64,000 bases of DNA from Pyropia haitanensis (taxonomy: Eukaryota; Rhodophyta; Bangiophyceae; Bangiales; Bangiaceae), in the NCBI GenBank assembly GCA_008729055.1, contig SDUX01000007.1, forward strand, positions 4,695,409 through 4,759,408. The letters are read 5' to 3'. Below are positions 1-10,704 of this stretch, in pieces. A program made the translations under genes and the position numbers. The notes beneath the pieces were generated by a model that did not search any database, was not told the origin of the DNA, and was given only the letters and a program-made list of their open reading frames with translations. Within the stretch, counting starts at the first letter, position 1, and each line of letters starts with the position of its first letter.

Positions 1-1897
1 GGTCGGCCGTCGCCTGGCGTGCGTGGTCGCCACCACGCCCCCGCGCGCCGTGTTGCCAGCCGCCGTTACCTGATGGGTCGCGTCGCGCTTTGGCGGGCCG
101 CGGTCTGGGCTAGGCGGCGCCGCCCCGCCCTTGTCTGCCTTGCCCCCGCGCCGCCATGGACGTGCGCAGGGCGCGCGCCGGGCGTGTATCGCCTTTCCCC
201 CGCTGCACGCTCTTCTTGTGGCGTGATCGCCGACCGTAGCGGTCGCCGCGGACGGCGACGGCGTCGGCGTCGCGCTGAGCGCTTGTGAGAACGAGGCCGC
301 AAGCGGACAGGAGTGGACCCGCTGGTGATGGCTCGCCTGTGCCACGTCGGTCACCCCCTGCGCGCCGCCCACCCACGGGGAAGGCGGACACCCGCCTCTC
401 GCAGGCCCGCCGGCAGCCGACCCCCTGCGCACAGCGCCTCCGGTAAGCCAGCACCGCCAGGACAACCGGTGGTGCTATCGGCGCGGAACCGGCGGTCGTT
501 GGTGGGAGCATCCCCCGCCTCGTGGCCAGCGTCCAGCCCACCCACCCCCCCCCCACTCCGCAGCAACCGACCGCGGGGATCTCCCCGCGAGGACTTGACG
601 CCGCGCCTTGTGGCGCCCCGTCCCCCACCGCTTCCACCGGTGGGTCGAGCGACCACGCAGCGGCCGCGTGGGCGAATCGGCCATGGCCGTCGCCCGTGGC
701 GCCGCCGTCGCGCGCGCCGCACTCGACGCGCGCGTGCCGCTGCCGCCGCGGTGCACGCAACCGCACCGGCCGGCCGCGCCGCGTGCACCGCCGCGACGCA
801 GTGCGTCCGGGGCAGCTGCGGGCAGCGCATCGGGCAGCCGCGGCGTGACGGCGGCGGGCCACCTCGCATGGCGTACGAGGCAGCCTATTCGCGGGCGCCC
901 GTGCAACCCGCTTGGGAGCGCGGTGGCCGTGTGCTCGCCGCGGGTGGACCGGAGCTACCGCACGGGCGGGGAGGAGGTTGCGCGCGCCGCCGGTGGTCGG
1001 CCGGTCGCCGAGGGTGGCACCGGCGGTCGCGCTGGTTGCGGCGAGAGAGCGGCGAGAGACGGGTCCACACCGCGGCTCTTGGGCGGCGTTCCCCCGCCGC
1101 TGCTTGTGGTAGCCGACGCCCTCCTCTCCAAAGATCCGCGGCGCGGGTAACGACGGATGGTCATTGTCTCTGGGTGAGAGAACCTCAACAAGCGCGAGGT
1201 CTTCCCCCGAAGGGTCGGTCGCCCCGCAGAGGCGTGCGGACTAATTGTTCTGTAATGGCTGTGAACGCGGGAGTGGCGGAGATTTGCCGCTACTAAGGAC
1301 GAAATAGAGGTACGTACAAGGAGCACGTACACCTGTACAGTACAGAAATCCATCAATCCTATCTCCCCGATCCGACGCGGAACGGCGATGGTAGGAGTGG
1401 CCCCCGTCTCGGCGGCCACTCCTTGGGCCCATCGTGGCTGTCGTGCGCTGGATGCAAAGTGGACCACTGGGGTACTCACCCCCCAGCAACGCGCCGATGG
1501 CGGGATGGGGCTTGTCAGCGCAGTCTGCGCGCGGCGTTGCGCGCCTCAGGCCCGCCCGCCCCCACGGGGAGCGTCGGTTGCATAGGGAATTGGGTTTGCC
1601 TTCCACCGCCCTGTTCGATTGGCACGGCTGGGGTGGTCGTGGCACCAGTCGCCGGCGTGGTGAGAGGCCCACCGGTTCGGATCTTTTCCTCGCGGTCACG
1701 AGCGTCTCCGCGCCGCCGCCGCACCCACTACACTCCCCCCCCCGTACCCCCCCCTACCCGGACGACACGATAGACGGTATCGGATCTTTCCCCGACCGGC
1801 CATTCCCCCCCCCCCTGCACCATACAATCTCGTCGTTCCCCCACGCTACCCGCTTGACGCATCGACGTGCCGCTCGTCCCACCCCCCCCCCGTCACG
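1..1897. other. Intergenic, upstream of fibrillin; no confident gene
   Basis: Several reading frames are open here, but their translations are Arg/Pro/Ala-rich with no recognisable motif, and frames overlap on both strands as expected of GC-rich non-coding DNA. Around 1311-1346 there is a small cluster of GTAC-containing words. The last 200 bases before the fibrillin start are strongly C-rich (several runs of 7-10 C), a property shared by the 5' flanks of other genes in this window and probably a pyrimidine-rich leader. No RNA gene was seen. Confidence 0.5.
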
Positions 1898-2998
1898 ATG
1901 AGCGCCTTTGTGGTTGGCACCGGCGCCGTCGCCCTGCGCGGCGCGCCCGCCCGCTCGTCTGTGGCTATCCGGCCACGCCTGTTGCGCGCTGCGGCGCCGT
2001 CGCGCGGCGCGGTGCAGACGTGCATGGTCAAACCGGTGTCGGGCACCGCCGGCGGGGACGACTACCTCAACAAGCTCGAGGACGCGGACCCGGTGACGAC
2101 CACCGGCACGGGCAACCTGTACTCTACGCCTGTGTCGCCGGTGGTGTCCGCCCCGGTGGGAACGGGCGTGGTGAACAAGGTGTCGGGCACGCCCGGCGGG
2201 GATGACTACCTCAACAAGCTCGAGGACGCGAACCCCGTGACGGCCACCGACACGAGTAACCTGTACACTGCGCCTGAGCCGCCGGTGGTGGCCGCGTCGG
2301 TGGGGACGGGCGTGGGTGGCGGCGGCGCGCCGCCGTCGGTCGGTGGCGGTGGTGGCGGCGGCGGCAGCGATGAGCCCGACGTGCCCTCGTTTGATGCGGA
2401 AGCCTCGCGGGTGGAGATGAAGGGGAAGCTTTTGGAGGTGGCTGCGGCCACGGACCGCGGGCAGCTGGCTACGTCGGCGCAGAAGGAGGCGGTGGAAGAC
2501 CTGGTGTCGATGCTCGAGGCGGCCAACCCGACCGACTCGCCGGTGGACACGGCCCTCATTGACGGCACGTGGCTGCTGGTGTACGCGTCCAAGCCGCTGT
2601 TCAAGACCACTCCGCTGCTGCTGGCGGCCGCGACGCCGCTGCTGGTTGTGGGCCAGGTCAAGCAGACCCTGCGGGTGGACTCGGGGGAGCTGGTCAATGA
2701 TGTGGACGTGACGGCCTTCCCCCTCATCTCGGCGACTGTGTCGACGACGGCGCGGGTGACACCCGTGACGGGTGAGCGCCTGGAGCTGGTAGTGGAGAAG
2801 ACGGGGGTGAAGGGCAAGAACATTGCGGGCAAGCTCGACCTGGGGGGTATTGGCGGCTCCCTTCCGGTGGAGCAGCTGTATGGGAAGCTGAAGAATGGAG
2901 CGGTACCAGAAACTTTCCTCGACACCTTTTACCTGGACGAGAAGATGAGGATCAGCCGCGGCAAGGGCGGCGCCATCTACGTCTTCTCCAAGATGTAG
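1898..2998 (+). CDS. Plastid lipid-associated protein (PAP/fibrillin family)
   Basis: Single exon, 366 aa. Fibrillins are small lipocalin-like proteins on thylakoids and plastoglobules that bind lipids and quinones. The PAP/fibrillin domain covers about residues 185-366: a helical start (VEDLVSMLEAANPT), the conserved strand motif 'IDGTWLLVYASKP', and a C-terminal 'TFYLDEKMRISRGKGG' followed by 'YVFSKM', matching the usual 'Y.D..LRISRG..G..FV..' ending. The first 45 residues look like a plastid transit peptide (MSAFVVGTGAV, rich in Ala, Arg and Ser); a Phe close to the N-terminus is typical of red algae and glaucophytes. Between transit peptide and domain lies a tandem duplication of 48 residues and then a Gly-rich linker. 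The ATG was chosen because it opens the transit peptide. A T-rich stretch about 120 bases after the stop may mark the 3' end. Family assignment is firm; which fibrillin subgroup is unknown. Confidence 0.9.
   Translation: MSAFVVGTGAVALRGAPARSSVAIRPRLLRAAAPSRGAVQTCMVKPVSGTAGGDDYLNKLEDADPVTTTGTGNLYSTPVSPVVSAPVGTGVVNKVSGTPGGDDYLNKLEDANPVTATDTSNLYTAPEPPVVAASVGTGVGGGGAPPSVGGGGGGGGSDEPDVPSFDAEASRVEMKGKLLEVAAATDRGQLATSAQKEAVEDLVSMLEAANPTDSPVDTALIDGTWLLVYASKPLFKTTPLLLAAATPLLVVGQVKQTLRVDSGELVNDVDVTAFPLISATVSTTARVTPVTGERLELVVEKTGVKGKNIAGKLDLGGIGGSLPVEQLYGKLKNGAVPETFLDTFYLDEKMRISRGKGGAIYVFSKM
2036..2323 (+). repeat. Tandem 144-bp duplication inside the fibrillin gene
   Basis: Two in-frame 144-bp units (2036-2179 and 2180-2323) encode the repeated peptide VSGT(A/P)GGDDYLNKLEDA(D/N)PVT and a shared NLY(S/T)(T/A)P segment. 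By eye the two copies are more than 75 percent identical in DNA. The unit sits between the transit peptide and the fibrillin domain and is not part of the usual family architecture as I know it. Confidence 0.85.
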
Positions 2999-5900
2999 TG
3001 TGCAACCCACAGGGAGAGCCGGGGATGGCGCGCCGCCGTGGATCAATGTCGTGCGTGTCTCGTCGTCGTGGGTGTCGAATGGGTGTTGAGGGTGCCTCTG
3101 GATGGGCCTGATTATCGGTGTTTATTTTTTCTTCAGTCTGGCCGTGTCAGCCTGCCGCGACTGAGGCGGTCACGGCATGCAGCACCTATATTAATATTTT
3201 GGTTGTGCCGTGCTGCACTGGCCGGGGAGGTCGTTCCAACCCAGTCCCTGATAGAGGTGCCATCTGTTCCTGTCGCGAGTGGCCATGGTGGGGGCGATGC
3301 AGCTGGCGCTTCCCTCGAAGGGCATTGATGCACCTGGAGCGCCACACGCCGAGCTCCACAGTCACACGGTCAGAAGCGGCCGCCGCGCTGGACGTCAGGC
3401 AGCTGGCGTCAGTGCTGGCGGACAGACAATCTGCGGCGCACTACCGAGGGCGTCATTTTGGCTACGTGTGGAGAGAAGGCGACCGCTCGTCGTTTCCATC
3501 TTGTTCGTCGATCGCCTACGCCAATGTGCCGCCGCGCTCAACTGACGAGCCCTCGCAAGTCCACTCGGCCAAGAGACGACGGCGGCCTCGAAGACGGCCA
3601 CAGGAACGAGGCGGCGGCTGCCGACGCCAGTAGGTAGACGACCAGCGCGTACACACGTACGTTCCTCCATTGTCTTGCGCTGCCAAATGCCATTGCCACC
3701 GCGCATCATCAGTCCACGAGAGGGGAGAGAGGGGGTGGGGTGGCGCAGAGGGTACGAGGGGCGGGGTTCACTATCTCCGCGGTTGAGCATCTTGGCGAGA
3801 GCGAGGGTTTTTACCGGAGCGTCGGTCCCCTGGCGGAGGAAAGCCCCAGTGCCACATTTTCAAAAAAAAATGCTGTAAACGATTGCGCGCGAAAGTCAAA
3901 ACTGTCGCAAGCCGGTGTACACGAGTGCAAGCTGCTAACCGCAATCCTCCCAGCGAAGCACTGCAGTGGGTGCGGCCTCATCGAGACTCGGCCGACAGAC
4001 TCGTGCCATCTCGAGTGCGATGGTGTCCATGGGTGTTGAGTACCTCGACAGGGGCCACAAACATGCCAGAGGTGCCCATGCAGAGCCCTCGCGCAAGAAG
4101 AAGGGTCGGTTACGGCTCAATCGTGGTGCTCAGCACCGCACGCTGCGGCATCCAAGCATCGTTGCCACCGTGCAAGCGCGCGACAGGTGGGTGGCTTCCA
4201 AGCAAAGCGCCACCCATCTATTAATACTTCCCGGAACCAAGGGCCCTTGCGAGGACAGTCTTTGGAAGTCTGAAGGGCATGCCTGTGGAGACCAAAGGAT
4301 CAAACTTGCTGCAACGTGCACGGTATCCATTGGCCATATTTCATCTTGAGGAACGCACAATCGTTGAATGTTCGTCCCGGGTGACGAAAAAGGCAGGGCC
4401 AGGGGCAATAGGTACGGGGGAGCTTTCACTCGAGCGCAGCTTTTCCTCGCGTTCTTGTCAACATCACATTGACAGGAGAGCGAGGGCCTTGTTTTGAGTT
4501 TTTGAAAAGGCACTTGGCGCACGTGAGAGTCGAGCCAGACCGACCCCCAGGGGACGAGAAGTGCTTGCTCTGCCAGGACCCTCTCGACCATATTGCAGTG
4601 CAGGCATCTCAGAGCTGTTTCGGCACCTTGGAGCACATGCAAGCGGGAGCTGGCAACACCGCAACGCAGTCCACCCAACAAGTCTGACGGAACAAGAGAC
4701 GAGCACCGGCCGGCGGTGCACGCCCGGACTCCTTTGCCATATGCCATTCCAGGATTCGTCCTGATTGTATGTTTCACTTGTGTCCTATCCCAAAACAGGC
4801 TTTCATTCTCCGAGTTGGAAGACAGGCCTGTTGTCCACCAATACACCCCCACTGACGGTCCATTTGACGGTCGAGCAGTCCAGCACTGACTGTCGCTCTC
4901 TGGTTGTTGGTGCCGTCGTTCCTGCTCCCCAGCCCCGTCCGTCTGGTACGAGGTGACCGTCCACCTGCCTGGCCCACCGCCCACGCCAGCGCGCGTTGAC
5001 ACCCAGGACCCCATACGGCGGGCGGACCGTGTCCCTCGCGACAGCGCGCCACACGGCACCGTGCCGGCGTACGGTCTGGCAGCGGCCCCCCCCCCCACCC
5101 CCCCCACCCCGAACCGGGCCCACCAGTGGCCCGCCTCCTCCCTGTCCGCCCCTACCCCCGCGACCCCGACGCCGGTCGAGCCGCGCCCAACAACAACAAC
5201 CCTGGCGTGGTTGCCAAAGGGGGGGGGGGGGGCCACCGCCGCGGCCCGTGCGCGTCGGTGCCCGCGTGGCAACCGGGGTGCGCCCGACCCCAATCTTCGG
5301 GGCCCTTCCGCTTTCCCGCGCACCCCGGCGTCCGCTGTGGACCCCTCGCCAGCCTACCCAACCAGTGGGTACGCCACGGGAAATGAGCGGACGGGCGTAG
5401 CCCGCCGTGGCCCGGGTGTTGGTTTGGTGGACGACCACCGGTGGAGGAGTCTGGCGGGAGAAGCGTGGCGGCGGCTCGAAAATAGACTCACGTGTGAGGG
5501 GGGGTGGGGCAGTCTGCCAGTGCCAACCCCCCCTCATCCCACCCATTCGCTCAGACGACGGCCCTGGGAAGTGGGAAGGGCGTCAACTTGGCAGTGGCCC
5601 CCGCTCCCCACAGACAAACAACCACTGGCGAGGAGCACGGGGCGCCGGTCAGTGCCGCGACGCCGGCGCCCCCCCATCGTCTTCACCCACCTGCCTGGAG
5701 AAGCGTCAAAGATGCTTGTGCAAGCGGAATCCGATGAGCACTTTTTTTTTTCTTGTGGAAATGACCACTGGTGCCCTCCACAGGGCGGGCACAGCGCCTG
5801 CAGCGGGGGCTTTCTGCCGCGCAGCCACCCACAGAAACGCGCGATGTTGATGGGCAGCCCATGGAATCGCAGCACGATCTATGGGAAAACGTGTCGCGCA

Positions 5901-6759
5901 CACCGCCGGTCATTCGGGGACCGTTCGCCCCCCGTTGGCTGCCACCCCCAGTCGGCAGATCGTCCACGCTCACAAACGGCGGCGGTGGCGCGGCGCGGCG
6001 AGCCGGGATCGTGCGGGGAGCCAGCGGCGGCGGCCCCCCCTTTGCCGGCGTGTCGCGCACGATCCCCGCCTTCAGCAGTCACAGGCGGGGGTGCCAGCTG
6101 GCCGCCCTCCCCCCCCCCGAACTACCAAGCCCAGTGGCCTTCCCCCTACCCCCCAAACCGCGTGGCAGCTCCTTGACGCCCCCCCCTGCGAAGGGGTAGT
6201 CGTGTTGTGGTCGTCCGGCCTCCTCACCTCACCCCCCTTTCCCCCCCCCCCCCAGACCTCGTTTTGCTAGGGGTCGTTCGGGAGGAGATGGGGAATGCAA
6301 TGCGCGACGCCGCCGCGCGACGCGCTCCGTGGCCCCCAGTGTGTGCGACGGGGGCAGAGCAGGCGGGCGGTCCCCCAACCGGCCGCCCGCGGTCGGGCCG
6401 GCCAGGCGTGGCGGCGCGGCCCGCCCTCAACCCCCCCCCCACAGGCGGCTGGGAGGAGGCCCCAGCGGCCGGCCGCGCGCCCGCCAGACGCCGACGCCCC
6501 CACGGCGTCCCCGGCCGTGTCGCGAGTGCACTTGCCGGCCCCCCCCCCCCCCCCCCCCCCCCCACAAGCCCCGTCGGAGGCCCGGTAGCCGCGTGCCTGG
6601 CCACGGCCGTCGCTCCCGCGGCCGCCGCCGCCGCCGCCACCGCTGGCCGCGGCCGCCATTCGCCCGCGCGGCGCGGCGGTGCCGGCGTGCGTGCGCCGTT
6701 GGGGGGGTGGCGCGGGCGGTGCCCAGACCCACGGTGGGGGGTCCCTGGCACCGTTGTGA

Positions 6760-6790
<31 letters not shown>

Positions 6791-6844
6791 GCGTGGTGGC
6801 GGACGAGGCGGGGGTGGTTGGGTGCGGCAGGTCGGGTGTGCGAC

Positions 6845-6876
<32 letters not shown>

Positions 6877-7342
6877 GCCCTCGTGGGGGGGGCGGGGTGT
6901 TTTAAGGACCCACCCCCCGCGCTAGCCTGTTGCGGCGGTCGGGGGCACCGGTCGCTCCCAAAACAGCCATCCCACCCCGCCCCGCCGCGTACGTGGTCGC
7001 GCCGCGGGTGTCCCACCGCCGCTGCCGTCGCCGCCCCCACACGCCACCCCGCCTCTTCCCCTCCACCCCCACCCGCCCTCGCCGCTCGACGCCGACCGAC
7101 GTGTTTGTCGACACCCCGTGCTGCCGCGTCGCGCCACCCGCCGCCGCCTACCGGTGCCGCCGCTGCTGCCAACCTGCCCGGGTGATTCGTCGTCATCTTG
7201 CCCCCCCCCCCCCCCCCCCACCCCCCCCCCCGCCCATCCCGCTCTTCTCCCATCCATCCTGATCGCGACACGACCACGTGGGCGGCGTTCCCTCCTCCAC
7301 TTCCTATCCGTCCCCCCCTCCCCCCCCCCGGCGTCCTTCCCC
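2999..7342. other. Long intergenic region with homopolymer clusters
   Basis: From 3000 to about 4950 the DNA is only moderately GC-rich. No reading frame shows a known domain or a convincing signal or targeting peptide. From 4950 to 7340 it becomes extremely G/C-rich with repeated runs: G14 at 5219-5232, T10 at 5742-5751, and very long C and G runs at 6539-6876. A 407-codon open frame at 4953-6176 has no recognisable features and is best read as chance in GC-rich DNA. The promoter of the gene starting at 7343 should lie at the right end, where runs of C at 7200-7230 precede it. Confidence 0.5.
6539..6876. repeat. Cluster of very long poly-C and poly-G runs
   Basis: Three runs lie within 340 bases: about 25 C (6539-6563), about 30 G (6762-6791) and about 29 C (6848-6876). 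The G run and the C runs could pair with each other or form G-quadruplexes or i-motifs. Exact lengths are the least reliable part of any assembly. Confidence 0.8.
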
Positions 7343-8328
7343 ATGGCGGCCGTCGCGGTGCGCGTGCCCCGCGGGGTGCCGGCACTGCTGCAGGCCGTCG
7401 TCGAAGAGGACGAGCTCTCTTCCCTGTTGCTACTGCAGCTGCGGCGGCGCGGCGCGACCGCCCGCCGTGCCGCCTCCACCGACGGCACGGAGGGGGTGTC
7501 GGACGCTGCCGCCACCGCCGGCGCCTCCCCCACCACCGCCGCTGCCGACGACGACGCGCGCAGCTACGACGGCCCGTGCACCCACCCCAGCCGCACCCCC
7601 TCCTCCCGCTCCCGCCCCGGCCGGCCTTGCCCCTTTGCCGCCGCCGCGTGCGCGCCCGCGGTGGACGCGGCCACGCCCGCGGCCGCGGCGGGCGGCAAAT
7701 CCCCCGTCGCGGCGACCAGCCCGTACGGCTCCTCCCCCGCGTCGTCGGAAGACGACCACGACGGCGAGGACGAGGAAGACGATGACGATGACGAGGCGGT
7801 CGCCGCGGCGCTGCGCGGGGACCCCGGCGTCGCGATGGACGCGACCGGCTACCTGACGCCGCGGCAGCTGACGCGGCTCGTCAAGCTGTCCTCTGCGCGG
7901 CAGGCCAACCGGGACCGGACGGTGCAGGCGGCCGCGTCGGCCGACGCGCGCCACCGGGTGCGGCGGCACTTTGCGCGGCGGCGGCTGGCGGCGGGCACGG
8001 CCTATGGCGCGCCGGCGGGTGCGCCGACGCACATGTACCGGACGATGCTCGAGGCCAACCACCGGCGGCAACAGCAGTACCTGGAGCGCCGGACGGGGGG
8101 GGGGGGGCCGACGGGAGTGACACGAGCAGCGGCAGCGGGGGGGACGCGCCAGGCGCGGGCGGCGCGGCGGCAACGGCCGCCGCCGCGGCGGGGGCCACCT
8201 CCCCCGCCGCCGCGGCGGCGCCCGCGCGACCGGGCCGGCCCGCCGCACCCCGGCGGCAGGGCGCCGCCGCGACGGAGCGGCTGGCCAAGCGGCTCCTCCC
8301 GCTGGTGCGGCGGACCAACCGGGCCTGA
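7343..8328 (+). CDS. Unidentified protein, frame-broken at a G13 run
   Basis: I do not recognise the family. The ATG at 7343 has a strong context (ccccATGGCG) and opens 'MAAVAVRVPRGVPALLQAVV'. The first 90 residues are Ala/Ser/Pro-rich; then an acidic block of Glu and Asp near residues 135-150; then a basic helical region (residues about 165-250) with 'YLTPRQLTRLVKLSSARQAN' and many Arg, His and Gln, which looks like the conserved core. In the assembled sequence the frame runs into non-protein-like Pro/Arg sequence after a run of 13 G at 8095-8107. One further G would continue into 'ADGSDTSSGSGGDAPGAG', an Ala-rich stretch and a basic end 'ERLAKRLLPLVRRTNRA' with a TGA at 8326, giving 328 aa. 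That corrected ending is an inference, but the peptide is much more plausible. T-rich DNA follows at 8366-8405, a likely 3' end. Confidence 0.6.
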
Positions 8329-8830
8329 GGCCCGCCGCGGCCGGCCGCCGCTCCCGCCGCTTGTGCTTTTTTTCTTCCCCGTCTTGCTTTTTTATTATTT
8401 TTTTTATTGCCCCTCTGCCTCGTCTGCTCTTTGCCTCGTCTGGTTGTTTGCCCGCGCCTTGCGCTTGGACTTGTTTATAGACGCCCCGTTTGGGCCTGCC
8501 CATCAAAAAGATGATCCACTTTGCAACCGCTTTTGCATCCGCCGTCACAAAGAGTCCCGCGCCGCCAGGCATCGCCCCACGAAAAAAAAAAACGGTCCCC
8601 CGGCGGCGCCTGCTCACGGCACGCCCACAAGCGCCCAACGGGACGTGCCGAGCGGCCCGGCGTGCCGCAAGGCGAGCGGGAAGGGGGCGGCGGCGGCGCG
8701 GTCCCCGCAGTGGCGCGGGCGCAACCTGGACGCACATGATGGGCGCAGCCGCTTGGGAGCCACGCGGGAGGGGTCCCTGCCGCCCACCGCCGCGCCGACA
8801 CCCCCCCCCCCCCCCCGCCCCCTCCACTCG
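8329..8830. other. Shared 3' region of two convergent genes
   Basis: The plus strand just after the first stop is T-rich (8366-8405). A run of A at 8582-8592 gives the minus strand a T run about 240 bases after the stop of the oxidoreductase. Both fit a T-rich downstream element for 3' processing. No gene seen. Confidence 0.5.
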
Positions 8831-8922
8831 TCAAACTACCGTGCCCGGCGGCACCGCGGGAACGGCCGCCGGCTTCGCGCCCGCCGCGGGCAGCTCCGCT
8901 GCTGCCGCCGCCTCGGCCCTCC

Positions 8923-8968
<46 letters not shown>

Positions 8969-10465
8969 GGCGACGCCCGCGTCGATCTCGTCCGCCGTCA
9001 CCACCTCGTCCAGCCGCACAGGCGCGCCGCCGCGGCGGACGCTCTCCTGCGCGGCGACGCCCATGGCGACGGCGAGGAGCCCCTCGGCGAGACCAACCAC
9101 CCCCCCCAGCGCGCCCGCGGCCGGCACCCCCCCGCCGCGGATGGTGGCGAGCAGCTCCACGTGCTGCCGGTACGAGCTGCCATAGTGGTAGCCGTCAAAC
9201 TTGATGCCCGCGTCGGTGACGGTCGCCTCCGCCACCGCGCCGACCGCGTGGACGCCCCGCCGGCCGGCGCGGACGGTGTTTTGGGGGAGGAGGGCCTCGA
9301 GCTTGCCCGCCGCCCCGACAACAGACAGCTCCTCCTGGTGGGCGCTCGCCTCGGCAAACATGCACAGGTCGAGCGACGCGCGCGCCGAGCCGCTGTAGTT
9401 CACAATGACGAGCGCGTTGTCTAGGATGTCGGGCGTGGCGGTGGCGGCGGCGCTGGCGCCGCCGCCGCCGCCGGGGGGGCTGGGTGCACCTCGTCCAGGT
9501 GGTTGACCGCCTGGGAGGCGCTGGCCATGATCGACGTTGGCCGCGCGGGCGCGTGGAGCAGGTTGAGCAGGTTGAAAAAGTGGCAGCACTTCTGCGGTGC
9601 GGGCAGGGGGGCCGCGAAACGAAACGGGCGCACCGCACCAGATGCCGCTCAGCGGTGGACCGCGGGCTGTCAGTGTCGCGGCGGGGAAAGGCGGGGGGAG
9701 CGGCACAAACAGCAGCGGCAGCGCGCTGCCGCCACCCCGCCACGCCATCGCCCATGCCACGTCGCCACGGAGGCACGCGCGCGTGCGCCACTCCATCCCA
9801 GTCACCCCACACACTCTCGACAGCAAGTCACACCACGCCGCGCCGGGCGCACCCCAGCGCCGGGCGCACCCCCCCCCCAGGGGGCAGCTACCCCCACCCC
9901 CAGCCGCAGCACCCGCCGCCGCCCCCCCCCCCCACCCCCCCAGCCCGCCGCCAAACCTACCTCCACGAGCGTGCCCCCACTCCAGCAGTTGAACCGGTTC
10001 CAGCCGCCGACCTTTTCCAAAAACGGGAACCGGTGCTCCCGCAGGGCGGCCATGACGACCCGGCCGACCCCCCCCGCCCACGTGCGGCGGACCACCTCCG
10101 CAACGGCGGGCATGTAGCGGTACTCGAGGGCGTTCCACAGCACGCCCCGCCAGGCGCGGGCGGCCGCGTCCGCAACGACCGCCCGGCAGTCGGCGACGGT
10201 CGTGCACAGGGGCTTCTCGACGAGCAGGTGGGTGGTGGGGGGTAGGGCGGCCATGGCGGCCGCCACCACCGCCGCGTGGGTGTGGTTGGGCGTCGCCACG
10301 ACGAGGACGTCAAAGAGGGCGGCGGCGCGGCCGGCCGCGAAGAGCGCCGCGGCAGACGGGAAGGTGGCGGGCGGCGCAGGGGGCGGCGGCGGCGGCGGCC
10401 GCGCCGCCGCCGCCGCCGCCGCCGATGGGGGAGCGCTTCCTACAGGGGCGGCCGCGCTGGCCGCT

Positions 10466-10518
<53 letters not shown>

Positions 10519-10704
10519 GTAGTGGTCTGCCCACGCCGCCACCGCGGCGGCGAGCGACGCCGCGTGCGGGTCGGCGAGCGCGGTCACCGCGACGCGCGCG
10601 CCATCGTCGGCGAGCGCCATCAGGTTGCGCAGGTGCTCGACGCCCATCAGGCCCGTGCCGAGGATGGCGTACCGCACGACGGCGGTGGCGGGCGTGCCGA
10701 CCAT
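8831..10704 (-). CDS. Gfo/Idh/MocA-family NAD(P)-dependent oxidoreductase, two exons
   Basis: Such enzymes oxidise or reduce sugars, inositols or similar substrates with NAD(P). Exon 1 (10704-9961) opens with the Rossmann motif 'RYAILGTGLMGVEHLRNLM' (residues 11-29), continues with 'LVVATPNHTHAAVV' and the family's EKP motif 'LLVEKPLC' near residue 163, and ends 'WSGGTLVE'. A 369-bp intron (9960-9592, GTAGGT...CAG) follows. Exon 2 starts 'KCCHFFNLLNLLHAPARP', the expected continuation of the substrate domain, and later has 'DILDNALVIVNYSGSARASL' and 'LCMFAEASAHQEELSVVG', all typical. Between 'NHLDEVHPAP' and 'DILDNA' the frame breaks at a run of seven C on the coding strand (9473-9479 on plus); one additional C restores it. 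Length would be about 501 aa. Poly-Ala tracts interrupt the NAD domain and the C-terminus. The ATG at 10704 is chosen because it lies 11 codons before the Rossmann motif. Substrate unknown. Confidence 0.85.
9592..9960 (-). other. Intron of the oxidoreductase gene
   Basis: The donor GTAGGT directly follows the codons for Thr-Leu-Val-Glu (phase 0). The acceptor ends CGCAG before AAG TGC TGC CAC. Removing it joins GGTLVE to KCCHFF, the conserved order in this family. The intron is G-rich on the coding strand. Confidence 0.85.
10467..10518. repeat. (GCC)n trinucleotide repeat encoding poly-Ala in the oxidoreductase
   Basis: A nearly pure GCC repeat on plus (GGC on minus) encodes a long alanine stretch inserted in the nucleotide-binding domain between 'AAWADHYA' and 'SAAAPVGS'. 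A second such repeat is at 8926-8968, near the C-terminus of the same protein. Confidence 0.85.

Noticed and set aside
313..1296. 327-codon plus-strand frame near the left edge
   Set aside because: Arg/Pro-rich, no domain, and overlapping frames on both strands are similar.
4953..6176. 407-codon plus-strand frame
   Set aside because: Mixed composition but includes a Phe/Phe/Phe stretch from a T10 run and random Cys/His/Trp; no motif or targeting peptide.
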